A DNA stretch of 64,000 nt from Aquatica leii. Lineage: Eukaryota > Arthropoda > Insecta > Coleoptera > Lampyridae. Made by a program: the position numbers and the translations under genes. Positions within the stretch are counted from its first letter, which is position 1, and each line of letters starts with the position of its first letter. The notes beneath the pieces were generated by a model. That model saw nothing but the letters and a program-made list of their open reading frames with translations, was not told where the DNA came from and did not search any database. Shown piece by piece: positions 1 to 10,312 of the stretch. Location of the stretch: contig CM069432.1 of assembly GCA_035610365.1 (NCBI GenBank), positions 2,170,001 through 2,234,000 on the forward strand, read 5' to 3'.

Positions 1-1255
1 ATATTAAGAAAGAAACAGATAGAGGAAAAACTAGTTAAAAATATATAATAAGACAAAGTGAAAAGTAAGAATAGATGGAAAGTTCAGTGCAACATTTTTA
101 ACAAATAAAGGATTAAACCAAATGTGCCCAGTTAGAACTAGTTCATTTGCAGTATATTTAGATGATTTAGAGAATAAGTTGATGGAACAACAGAGTAGAG
201 GAATAGGGAATTGGGGGGCTTAAGAGTGTGGGTTTTGGCGTATGCAGGATGACATAGTGATTATAGCGAAGAAAGAAAAAGAAATGAAGGGGAGCATAAG
301 GATAGTAAAAAGTATCTAGAAAAAAGTGTTTAATTGTAAATGTGGGAAAAACAAAAATAGTAGTGTATCAAAAATACAAGAAGGTAAAAAAAGTAGACTG
401 GAAATGGGTTGACGAGGTAATAAAAGCTGTAAATAAAATGTCTTATTTGGATTATCGAATCAGATACCATAATAACGATGATGCACATATACAATGGTTA
501 GAAGCAAATAGAAGCGTGAAGATGGTTATTTAACAAATTAATAAAGAGTTTGATGATGTACAGGGCGGAAATATGAGGGTGGAAAAATGGGAAGAATTAG
601 AGAAGGTACAAGAAAAATACTGGAAATGGACGTTAGAATTAGAAAGAGAGACGCCAGGAAACATAGTAGAGGAGGAAATAAAGTTCGAAAAGATAAGAGT
701 ACAGGCGGGGAAGAAAACAATGTGTTACGAAGAACATGTGAAAGAAAGAGAAGAACGCAAATTACTTTAGATGTGCTGGAAAGAGGTAAAGAATAAAAAA
801 ATTAAATATGGACAAGAAGAAAAAAGAGTAGGTATTATGAAAGAGTTGGATATGCGAGAGAAAAGGTAGAAAAATAAAAGAGACAGGAAGGGAAATAAAA
901 CGTGACATAATAAGAAGAATACAGACAAAAAAGTTGTGATTAAAAAGAACGGTAGCAAGGTTTAGATGCGGGAATGAAGAGCAACAAAAGTATTGGAAAG
1001 AAGATAAACGTAGAAGATGTAGACTATATGGGGAGGAGTAGGAAAATATAAAGTACATGTTAAAGGAATGCATAAAACTAAGGAGAAGAGGAGAGGGGAA
1101 GGTTGAGATTTTGGGAGGAGGAGAAGTGAGATGGATGGAAAAGGTATTAAAAAAGAGAAGATGTTTACATGTAGTGTAGTAAATGTATTTGTATATAGAG
1201 AAGTCATTAGCGTTGGAGGGTTTAAAATTTTTTTTTGTTTTATGTAGTAGAACAA
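1..1255 (+). pseudogene. LINE 3' part, reverse transcriptase end and C-terminus (copy A)
   Basis: Decayed 3' end of a non-LTR retrotransposon, also present in copy B (47,590-48,840). An LRVWVLAYADDIVII-like segment around 222-265 is the RT active-site box; copy A has an extra base in the YADD codons (gcaggatgac against gcggatgac in copy B). Downstream frames contain a lysine/arginine-rich thumb region and a cysteine/histidine-poor C-terminal segment, broken by several stops and frameshifts. The sense strand is strongly purine-rich, which creates long meaningless open frames on the other strand. The first base of the window lies inside the element. Not functional. Confidence 0.85.
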
Positions 1256-2042
1256 TTTAAGTTCAGTTTAAAATACGAATTCTTTGTTGAAAAAAATTTT
1301 CTTTTTATGACAAATAAAGGTTATTACTTAATTAATGCACTTTGAAGTGATATGTACACGTTTGTATTGACTTCTAATACAGTTAGTCCATATACTTATT
1401 AGAATGTCTTCAAACTTAGTTCTTAAAAAGCAATAAATTTATAAGTAAAACGTATCCTCTTTAATTATTATGCTTTAATTTGCTTTTTCAGTGCTTAAAC
1501 AACTATAGCTATGTGCGGAAAAATCTCAGTGTCATACATATGTTTTCAATTTTACAATTTTTTTATAATTTTGTTCTATAAGTTCAAAAAATGTCAAAGC
1601 ATATTTATTTTGCATAAAAAAATTATACTGAAACGTTCAAGAAATTACTTGCAAACGCAAGAACCTTCTAGAAGGCTGTTATCTATTTTCTAGAAGTTAT
1701 AGCGGTATATTGTCGAAACGCGAATGCAGCTGTATTAAGAAGATTATCAAGTGAAAATAAATCGTTAGCACGTGTTTGTCTACATAAATAAATCGAGAAT
1801 AATCGTGTATGTGATAATTAGTGTAAACAAGTGTAAAATCCGAGGACGTTATCTTATCTTAAGTGATATAAATTATAGTGTAAGTGTTTTTATTAAATAT
1901 TATTATTAGATTTTAATTAGTTCGGTTAATTTCAAAGTGTATATATATTTCTAGAATAAGTAAACGTAGTTTTAGTCGTTTTAAATAAATTAGTTAATAA
2001 TAAATAAAATACGCAACAATACTTTAACTAAGCAATGTACTA
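1256..2042. other. No gene recognised (copy A)
   Basis: AT-rich DNA between the LINE end and the SINE. The short plus-strand open frame at 1,511-1,693 has no family resemblance and is conserved only because the block is duplicated. The only notable content is the heat-shock-element-like cluster annotated separately. The copy B equivalent is 48,841-49,628. Confidence 0.6.
1661..1695. promoter_or_regulatory. Heat-shock-element-like cluster (copy A)
   Basis: GAACCTTCTAGAAG at 1,661-1,674 fits three alternating nGAAn units, the consensus bound by heat-shock factor. A second two-unit match, TTCTAGAA, lies at 1,688-1,695, and a looser GAA/TTC/GAA series is at 1,631-1,643. A TATA-like stretch follows at about 1,697-1,711. 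No coding sequence follows within 2 kb, so if this is a promoter it is orphaned or belonged to a mobile element. Copy B equivalent: 49,251-49,285. Confidence 0.35.
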
Positions 2043-2211
2043 GCAATCGGCCGTAGTGTAGCGTATCCAATAGCCTTCTCACGGTCTCTCATTACGCTGC
2101 ATTGCACCGACGAATAAAGGGTCCGTGGTTCAAATCCCGTCGCTGCCACTTCTAAAAATTTGTCACTATCACCGCCGCTTTAATTAAAAACTAATAATAA
2201 TAATAACTAAT
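2043..2211 (+). repeat. tRNA-derived SINE (copy A)
   Basis: An A-box-like motif, TAGTGTAGCGT, at 2,054-2,064 and a perfect B box, GGTTCAAATCC, at 2,127-2,137 have the spacing of an RNA polymerase III internal promoter. A short TAA-repeat tail (about 2,190-2,211) follows. The ends do not pair into an acceptor stem and no clear anticodon arm forms, so this is a tRNA-related SINE and not a tRNA gene. Copy B equivalent: 49,629-49,797. Confidence 0.6.
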
Positions 2212-2283
2212 GTTCAACGGTATTCTAAGTAATACAAACAACAAATGTCATTCAAGAACCTAAAATTTATTTATTTATCTTTT

Positions 2284-2858
2284 CTAAAAAAATCACCGCA
2301 GGCAGGATTCGAACCTAAGATTATATATAGAATTCACTTTAAATTATAAGTCAAATATCTAAAAAACTGTTATTGTTAGAAAAAAAATTATTTGAATAAA
2401 TTGTTAGGAAGAATTATCTTTACAATTCGGATAATTTACATACGTACAAAATTATATTAAAAAAAAACTGTTAGAAATAGCGGATACGCTCACTTCCGGT
2501 TTCTTTATCAGATCCATCTTTTAATAGAACTGAGAGAATATAAAAAGGCAGCTCCATACCAAATTTCAAGTTACTAGGACCTTTGGTTCGAGAGTTATCG
2601 TGAGTACATCGTTACACACACACAAACACACACAGACACACACACAGACACACACACAGACGCCCAAATTTGTTTTGTAAAAAATACATTTTTCTGATTA
2701 AAGAGACCTTGCAATGTAAAATTATGCAAAAAAAATTGCGATCTCTATACTTTCCTTATAGAAAAGTAAAAATTTATTCAATTATTTTCCACAGAAATAA
2801 TCTTAGAAAGCTTGCTTACCGTCCGGTATTTTTTTATGCAAGTAAAATTATGTTTTTG
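2284..2858 (-). repeat. R1 interspersed repeat, partial, with CA-rich microsatellite (copy A)
   Basis: Member of an interspersed family seen several times here (10,313-12,231, 18,520-18,716, 44,814-45,830 and the copy B equivalents). Shared landmarks in order: GGATTCGAACC (reverse complement of a tRNA B box), a run around AATTTACATACGTAC, TTCAAGTTACTAGGACC, GGTTCGAGAGTTATCG, a CA-rich tract with GACAC interruptions (2,614-2,662), then a terminal CTTTCCTTATAG half-palindrome. This copy lacks the left end. The family class is not established. Confidence 0.75.
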
Positions 2859-3976
2859 TAAAAAGTTACAAAAAAATCTACCCTTTCTAACTTTTATTAT
2901 AAAAATTGACGCATTAAAGCATAGAAACGTATCCATTAATATATTAAATTTTGGTTAATTGAGTAAGACAATTTTTTTGAACACAAAAAAAATGAATTTT
3001 ATTAAAGAAATAACAAAATTTATCATAAAAAACTAAGCATTCTATGCTATTAAATTTAATAAATCTGGTAAAAACATTCTGATTGATGCATACGTCGATT
3101 ATTTAAACCATTAGGTTAGTTTTTTATTAGTTGTTATCATTATATCTATAAGTGCGCCGTGTAATTACTATTTGAAAACATGCTAACTGTAATCAACAGT
3201 TTCAGACATAGTTTTTTATTTTAATCAGTATAACGACATTTTCATGTATCAAAAGCATAGAAAGCGATACTTAATGACAAACACGCCATTATAGATAAAA
3301 TCTGTGCACTATAATAATTCAACTTCACCAAATGCAAATGATCGAATAAATACTAACGATAAAAATAAATTGACACGATCGATCAATTTCCTCCAAAAAT
3401 AGTCAAATTAATAAAATTGTTTAAACTGGTAGCAATTTGTTTAATTAAAATTACCGTTATCTTAAATGTATCACATGTGTACTCACGATGCCACTTATTT
3501 GCTTTTACGTTCGATAAAATCTAATACAACGCCTGATTAAGTTAATAGAAAATTTGTTCTTAGGCTTTTCCTTTTAGTCAGGAATTATTAGTTTTTCCCG
3601 AGCGTATTGATTACCTTTACCCCAATGTATGTGAGTAATCCCATTTCTGTTCATTATTCAGTATTCGACTATTCTTTTTGTAACTGTTCCGATTTATTGA
3701 TTTGTTTTGTAGCAAACAACTTCTTCCAATAAAACTTGCAACTTTTGTATGGTTCGTAATGTAGTCAATGGAGTAAATAATTGTGTTATTTTCTAACAAA
3801 TGAAATAATACATATGTAAAGTTAAAATATTGTGCAATCAGCGCAAACAAGTTTTAAGGCTACAAATGATAAATTTTGGCCATTATGAAATAAATCACAT
3901 GTGATTTTTTCAATGTATTCATTTAATTTAAAACAAACAAAAAATTTGGTAATTTACGAATTTAATGTTGGGTAAA
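2859..3976. other. No gene recognised (copy A)
   Basis: AT-rich sequence between the R1 fragment and the Tc1-like element. Open frames are short and lack recognisable motifs; the one at 3,617-3,850 on the minus strand has no family signature. Copy B equivalent: 50,445-51,561. Confidence 0.6.
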
Positions 3977-4054
3977 TACACTGGGTTTCCAATAAAATGC
4001 ACTACGTAGAAGGAGTAGACGTCGAGGGCTGAAATTTTGGGGTTCGAACATTTC

Positions 4055-4150
4055 GCCCCACATTTCGCCCCCACATTTCGCCTCCACACATTTCGCCCCC
4101 ATACATTTGGTCCACATACACATTTCTGCCTCCACACATTTTTGCCCCTG
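4055..4150. repeat. Short tandem repeat, CATTTCGCCCC type (copy A)
   Basis: Six to seven imperfect units of 13-16 bases with a CATTTCGCC core and variable C-runs. Open frames rich in Gly/Trp/Arg on the minus strand are by-products of the repeat. Copies A and B differ in C-run length, as expected for slippage or homopolymer errors. Copy B equivalent: about 51,637-51,735. Confidence 0.75.
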
Positions 4151-4251
4151 TACATAGAAAATATACAGTAGGTACAGAAATTGTTATTGCTCTGGTGTTA
4201 GTGTATTTACAAATATTCCTACGTAAGGTTATCAAATATGATTGATTTTGT

Positions 4252-4361
4252 AAATTGCGAATATATGTTTTCTCCAAGAAGACGGCTGACGAGGAACATG
4301 CTATTTGGGTGTGCAAACGACGAGAAAAATGCAAAGGGCTCGTTTGGACTACAGGTAATTT
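4252..4361 (+). pseudogene. FLYWCH zinc-finger segment of MULE gene (copy A)
   Basis: The frame reads KLRIYVFSKKTADEE then a W-V-C spacing and a CKG...VWT ending, which matches the second half of a FLYWCH zinc-finger domain. FLYWCH fingers precede MULE transposase domains in many insect elements, and the matching MULE part resumes at about 6,721. The two are separated by the DD41D mariner. The copy B version (51,838-51,947) fits the domain slightly better (CERRGKCKGRVWT). The first half of the domain is not readable. Confidence 0.6.
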
Positions 4362-4478
4362 GATATATCTGTAACTAATAACGTAAGTAACTTTGTTTTA
4401 AAAAAAAATTATCACGTCAGTCTAAAATTGTTTGCAATTCCATTTCTTTTAATATGTCCCTAGCGTGGGACACAAGGT

Positions 4479-6669
4479 TTCCACGCTAGGGGTATCCCAT
4501 GGGATTTAACATGGGAAAATTAAAATTATTTTTTTCCTGCTTCCCAAATTAAAAAATCGCAAAAATTTTGACGCAGATTTATTTAAAGTGGCACTTAAAA
4601 CGTTTTTAAAAACAATTTTTTGATTATAATTTGATAATTAATAAATTAATTACAAGCATTTCAAATTCAAATTTTGAAGGTTTTTCTCGCATGCGATTCA
4701 GATCGGCTATCTTCGGTTTTTAAAGTAATATGAATGCTAAAATTAAAGTGCAGCCTGTCAAATCAACATTATGCAACTTTATTTTTGAGGAAATGGAAAT
4801 TTGAAGAACAAAGACTAGAAAAATTACATTTGAAAAATTTCTGTAGCAGACTAGAAAAAAAATAATTAATCAAACATAAATTTACATTTACGTAGGTATC
4901 TACGAACACTCATTGTGGTACCAATAGGTTGAACGCAGGAAGATTGCTCGAATAATCGTCGTGCAGAAAAATTTATTTCAATTGAGGATTTGTGCCCCTG
5001 TAAAGGGCCTTTTTAACGTTGTCGATCCGTTGCTTGGCGGAACAACCACGGCGAATCACCTATTTAGGTATGAGGTGTTCAAAAATGCCTCCTGCTTGAA
5101 CTGTACAATAAGTTAGCCGCTCAACAAATCTTTTTCGTGTTTCGGCTAATTTACGAATAGCTCGGCAAGTCACTTGAATTTCATCTTTTAGTGTGTCCCT
5201 ATTTTCATACCGTTTTCCTCCTTTGAATAATTGTTCTTTTATGCAACTCCACAAAAAAATCGGACTGGTTTAAATCAGGTGACCTAGCAGGCCATGTAAT
5301 GAGACCATTCTTGCCTGTCCATTAATTTGAAAATGCTTCATTCAGAAGCCCAGTGTTTAGTCTAGCAGTATGGGCTGGAGCACCATCCTGCATAAAACAA
5401 ACTTGGTGATTTTCACCCGCAACATCATTTAGTTGTGGAAACACTTCTTCTAGTAGAAGGTAATAATATTTTATGGAAGTAAGTGTACCTTCAATGAAAA
5501 AAGGGCCAATAACATGACTTCCCAGCAAGCCCATCCAAACATTGACAGTTTGTAGCCATTGACTTGGTTCATTTACTAATTTGTGTGGATTTTCGAGACC
5601 ATGTACGATTATTTTGTCGATTTGGTCTTTCATCAAGTCCAAATGAACATTTATCCGAAGAACCAATGTTTTTTACAAAATCGCGATTGGTATTGTTCAT
5701 TTCGGTGATTATTTCACAAAATCTCATACGAGCATAATAATCGTGTGGTAATAATTCTTGATGGCATTGCCAACGGTAACTTTTAAAGCCCTCCTGTTTG
5801 AAGTACCTGAATGCTGACGACCGAGGAACACCTACATTAATTTTAATTTCTCGCAAACTAACATCAGGATCTTGGTCTACAGCTGCAAGAACTGCCAACT
5901 TCTGAGGGTTGTCTTCATGATCGTGTAAGGGTGGTGGACGCTGACATTTACATGTGGTGGATTTACGGAGCCAGTGGTTTCAAATAATTGTATCGTTTTT
6001 AATACTCTTTAAAGAAGTTATTGGTCTATCTGCGAAAAACCAGCAAAGTCTTCTTGAATTCGGACTTTTGAAACACTTCGAAAAAATTGTTTTTCCACAA
6101 GAATTTTTTCTTCTACATTCATTTTCGAAGCTTGTAAAACAATTCCATCAAAACTGACAACACATCAAATGTTTTATAACAAATCAATGCTAACTTGATT
6201 TTTAATGCCTATTTACTTGAACATAATTCAAGTTTATTTCATTTTGGAATCATAACCTGGTTTATTAGCACGCAAATGCGGGCGCAATTTGGTTTTTTCA
6301 GCCTACAGAAAATTTTCAAATGTAATTTTTCTTGTCTTTTTTTTCAAATTTCCATTTGCTCAAAAATAAAGTTGCATAATGTTGATTTGACGGGCTACAA
6401 TTTAATTTTAGCATCCATGTTACTTTAAAAACCGAAAATTGCCAATCTGAATCGCATGCGCGAAAAACTTCAAAATTTTGAATTTCAAATGCCTGTAATT
6501 AATTTGTTAATTATCAAATTATAAACAAAACATTGTTTTTAGAAACGTTTTAAGTGCCACTTTAAATCTGCGTCAAAATTTTTGCGATTTTTAAATTTGG
6601 GAAGCAGGAAAAAAATAATTGAAATTTTCCCATGTTAAATCCCATGCGGTACCTCTAGCGTGGGACACA
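4479..6669 (-). mobile_element. DD41D-type mariner with ~370-bp inverted ends (copy A)
   Basis: Two inverted arms, about 4,479-4,846 and 6,303-6,669, match over roughly 370 bases. Both contain GGGATTTAACATGGG-like and GCATGCGATTC-like blocks in opposite orientation. Between them lies a minus-strand transposase pseudogene. The element sits between the FLYWCH and MULE parts of a single gene, so it inserted into that gene. The left tip has an extra copy of the terminal motif facing the element, forming a hairpin. Copy B: 52,066-54,257. Confidence 0.8.
5060..6122 (-). pseudogene. DD41D mariner transposase (copy A)
   Basis: Same gene as 52,645-53,710, with extra frameshifts. The start ATG (6,120-6,122) opens MNVEEKILVVKQ, an N-terminal helix-turn-helix of the DUF4817 type. 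Downstream are SSAFRYFKQEGF (a second helix-turn-helix region), the SDKCSFGLDERP strand with the first catalytic Asp, QDGAPAHTAR with the second, SPDLNQSDFF with the third, and a FKGGKRYEN...GIFEHL C-terminus. Copy A has two more breaks than copy B, around 5,600 and 5,950. Inactive. Confidence 0.8.
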
Positions 6670-6720
6670 ACGTATATCTGTAGTTTTATTTACTTGGGAA
6701 TTGATTAGTCTATACAAAGT

Positions 6721-7545
6721 TCGTATCTATGTTTAGAAAATGCCCCTGTTGTAAGTCGCAAAGTTGATGCAGTAAAACCTGTGAAATTACGTGTTGTCCA
6801 AAAACTGAAAGAGAAGGCAAGTAATACCGAAGAAACCCCACAACGAATAATGGAAACTTGTCAGGAAAACGTTCAAGATAAGTCTTGTGTCGCTTGCCCA
6901 GAAATGATGCCACTTCATGATTCATTCATCGTGCGCGAAATGTAGCTGGTATGCCTGCTATTCCAGTAAATAATGAAGATTTGGTCATTCCACAAGACTA
7001 TCAAATCATTACAATTCATGGAGGAGAACATCAGTTTCTCCGGTACGATTCGGAACAAACTCTGTTGCCTGGCAGAATGCTAATTTTTTCGACCACACAG
7101 AATCTTAATGTTTTGGCCAGAAGTGACAAGTGGTACGCTGATGGTACATTTTCGGTTGCTCCAAATTTATTTTTATTTGACATAGAGTGTTTGGAGAAAA
7201 ATTCTGTCTGTGGGATTGCAGGTAATACAATGATCATAAATTGTTATGTTATATAAGTAATATCGCTCTACGGATGCAAATGCTTCCAGCTCTTGCCTTC
7301 GTACCCCCGGCGCAGGTATCTGAATATTTTGATATATTGACGGAAGAGGGAGATTATCCGCAGAAAACTCAAGAGATATTAGAGTATTTTGAAGAAACCT
7401 ACATTGGCCACCGTGGGCGTCTGCAAGGACGCATAGCGGCATATGCGGCCCTTTCTCGACGTCTGAAGGCTATTGTTCAAGATTTTGGGACTAGGCCCAC
7501 CTTGGAATATTTGCGACGAATCGCGAGAGCGGCCTCCCCAATAAA
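6721..7545 (+). pseudogene. MULE transposase, FLYWCH-type (copy A)
   Basis: Continuation of the FLYWCH gene. A segment reading KVDAVKPVKLRVVQKLKEKA (about 6,757-6,820) is the linker after a FLYWCH finger. A frameshift near 6,930 leads into IPQDYQII, GRMLIFSTTQNLNVLAR and WYADGTFSVAPNLF (to about 7,170), the start of the MULE catalytic domain with its first Asp. Most of the domain is deleted: after 7,250 the frame jumps to MLPALAFVPPAQVSEYF, YFEETYIG and a C-terminal LKAIVQDFGTRPTLEYLRR. Nearly identical in copy B (54,309-55,133). Non-functional because the catalytic core is missing. Confidence 0.7.
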
Positions 7546-8149
7546 TGCCACCCCAAACCATTACACCAGGTGTTGAGCCAGTATGTCTTCGTTGTACAAA
7601 CTGTAAATTGAGCGTTGTCCTCCAGGTCTCCGCACACGTGTACGCCCGTCCGAGTGCCATAAACAGAACCTAGACTCATCAGAAAAAATAATGTTGTTCC
7701 ATTAATGTAACCAATGTTGTCTGGCTTGGCACCATTGAAGCCTGACTTCTTGGTGGTGAGATGTGAGAAATACGAGAGTTTAGTCAATATAATCGCAATC
7801 TACAAAAGCGGATTCCATAATCAACAGTACTCATAGAAACTCTGCGCTCAACTGTTCGTATTCAGTGTATTCCAACTGAACGCGACGGTTCCCAAGCGTC
7901 CTGCACGGCACTTCTTCTTAATAGACGATCTTCTCGTTTGTGCGTGACTCTGGGTCGTCCACTACTTGCCATCCCTCGACATGTTCTTAATATTGTTGAA
8001 TGAGTACGTCCTAATCTTCTGGCAATTTCACGATGTTCCAACCCAGCATCCTGCATACCAATAATTCGACCTATCTCAAAAGGTGTTAATTGTTGAAAAT
8101 CACCTTGTCTGCAAACTCGTGGCATTCTGACACTTACAAACAATGACAA
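7520..8149 (-). pseudogene. Tc1 transposase, N-terminal part (copy A)
   Basis: The minus strand from 8,149 encodes FTPFERGRIIG-like and REIARRLGRTHSTILR helix-turn-helix segments typical of the Tc1 DNA-binding domain. Farther on, at about 7,660-7,540, come CAETWRTTLNLQFVQRRH and GVMVWGGIYWGGR, the conserved strand before the second catalytic residue. A frame change lies between the two and the protein stops at the MULE boundary. The residues around 8,020-8,149 differ strongly from copy B although flanking DNA is nearly identical. Confidence 0.8.
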
Positions 8150-8331
8150 TTGATAACTAGATCTAAAAAAAATTTAGAAATAAAAGTAAAAGAAGCGTTG
8201 ATAACACCATGTATATTTTTTGAATACATCAAATTTTAATCATCTATAATATATAACAGTTTTACATACAAAATTTAAGCCCTCCATGTCTACTGCTTCT
8301 ATCTGGTGCATTTTATTAGAAACCCAGTGTA

Positions 8332-10312
8332 TAAAGCAGCACCGGCAATTATACTAAATTTTTTATAACTATTTATTTATAAAAACTGTATTTCACGCGT
8401 ATAATAAACTTCCATAATAATGAGCCTTTTATAGTGGCATATAGTGGTTTATTAGAACCGGACATTACTATACATGTAATTTATTATTAAGCATTAAGTT
8501 GATTTATAAATTGTCGTTATCGATACTCAGTTTGTTACTGCTTGCGTGAAACAAACCATTTTATTAATGGTACAAAATGTCGTGATCATATAGGTAATAG
8601 TTTCTTATTAAAGAGCTATAGGACGTTTTGTACATTTTTACAACAAATATCGATAATTTACAAATCATCCACTTAAAAATATGATATCTACGTTACTTGA
8701 GAAGACAATTAAAAAACTCTTTTGTAACAACTTAGTAATTAAAAGATATTTTGGTGTCGCATTCACTTAGCCACTTAATTTAGTATGATCGCTTGAAGAT
8801 TACAAAAAGTTTTATTACAAAATAGCAACGTTCTCACGCGTGCAATAATGGCATAAATATTGCAGACATATTACATATATTTTACAAAAATAAGACACAT
8901 TGCATAAATAATAAACGCGCAAAACTAGATTTCTTATTATTACAGAAATTGCACATATATCGCACACAATTTTTGAAAAAAAAGAGTTAAACTTGACATC
9001 TATCATGACATGGCACATTTGATGTATTTAAATTGTGTAGAATATACATATAGAATGCGTGAAATCTAAAATCTTGATCATGAATTTGTAGAACACTTCA
9101 AAACTGAAAAACTTCAAACGATTTCGTCAATTATGTACAATCTATGTTCTGTGATTCAAATAAACAATCAAAAATAACAGATGATGCATTTATTACGAGT
9201 GGATAATCTAATATGATCCTTTGGATTTACGGTTACTGAACGTGTGAAAAATGTGATACCTGTCCAAATGAAACAGTGTTGACGAGTACATAAGAATCAC
9301 CCAGACTAGTGTCAGGGCACGATGAAAAATATTATTTTGCAGACCAGTGTAATTTCTGATTAAAATGGCCCTTTAACTAAAAGCCCTTGAAGTAAATCGT
9401 ATAACAAAAGATGGCTAAACTGGATAGTTTTACGAAAGATGGGTAAACTGAATCATTTAACCATTACCCAAGGATGATTAAACTGAATCGATTAACCAAA
9501 AATGAATAATTCAATTTTAAATTAATCGGTTAACTAATAACAAAATGATTCGGTTAACTATTTAACCGAGTCGATATTTATAATTCTAAGGGCTACTATA
9601 AAACTAAAGAGTTTACAGATTATCATTTTTACGTTATCTCATACAATGCATAGATAACAACCTAGTTATTTTTATCTTCGATATAATTTCTATTTTTGTA
9701 TAATCGATATATTAGTATTAGAGGAAAAAGTTCTCATATGACGAAAAAGTATGAGCAAAATGCTTCGATTACGTAAATTAAACGGCCATGTTAATTCAAA
9801 AAGGCGTATGTTGCAATTTTGTTTAAAAATTAAGTTAGAAGCATTTTCATTTACCTCTTCGTGCGTGATATGCATGTGTTAAAACGAAAAGCCGTATTTC
9901 ATCACCGTATAAGCGGTAAATCGTTTTTAGAACAAGGGCGTAACTACAAATTGACTCAACTTTGTTTACAACTAAAAAGACACTTTGTTGTTTCAAAAGG
10001 CTGCATCTGCATACTACATGCTGTAGAACTAAGTTGCGCTTTTTAATAATAGTACACGATTTTTTAGCAGCAAATGAATAGACGTCGATTTGAATCCGTT
10101 TTTTTAAATAATTACTATTAAAAAAGTATTATTAATTAAAAAACAATTAGTAAGAATCATACTTAACGCAAAAAATATAAGTCATATCTTAAAGAACCCA
10201 TAAAATAAGAATATCAAAAAAACATTGTATATAACTTAAACTATTTGTAAACAAGGAATTTATTTTCTTCTTGAGAAAAATTTATACGATATTGGTAACA
10301 ATAAAAAACTAT
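8332..10312. other. No gene recognised (copy A)
   Basis: AT-rich DNA between the Tc1-like element and the R1/PB1 composite. The small minus-strand frame at 8,815-9,018 is Ile/Cys-rich without a recognisable domain. A degenerate TTAAC-rich repeat at about 9,395-9,575 is listed separately. Copy B equivalent: 55,919-57,875. Confidence 0.6.
9395..9575. repeat. Degenerate TTAACC/TAAACTG-rich repeat
   Basis: Roughly 30-37-base imperfect units share GATGGGTAAACTG/GATTAAACTGAATC and TTAACC motifs, some inverted (GGTTAAC). Probably an old minisatellite. The same tract occurs in copy B at about 56,960-57,165. Confidence 0.45.

Larger units (their letters stand above)
3979..8329 (-). mobile_element. 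Tc1-like element with nested insertions (copy A)
   Basis: Inverted ends of about 61 bp (3,979-4,039 and 8,269-8,329), starting CACTGGGTTTC, are flanked by TA on both sides (3,977-3,978 and 8,330-8,331), the hallmark of Tc1/mariner insertion. The minus strand just inside the right end encodes the N-terminal two thirds of a Tc1 transposase. The rest of the interior is foreign: a FLYWCH-MULE gene on the plus strand, itself split by a DD41D mariner. The C-terminal part of the Tc1 transposase was not found, so the MULE insertion probably accompanied its loss. Copy B: 51,564-55,916. Confidence 0.85.

Noticed and set aside
2043-2140. Possible functional tRNA gene
   Set aside because: A and B boxes are present but no acceptor stem or anticodon arm forms, and a TAA tail follows; a SINE is the better reading.
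3928-4334. Gly/Trp/Arg-rich frames on the minus strand
   Set aside because: Produced by the CATTTCGCCCC tandem repeat; no conserved protein features.
8815-9018. 67-codon minus-strand frame, conserved in copy B
   Set aside because: Conservation is explained by the duplication; composition is Ile/Cys/Tyr-rich without a family pattern.
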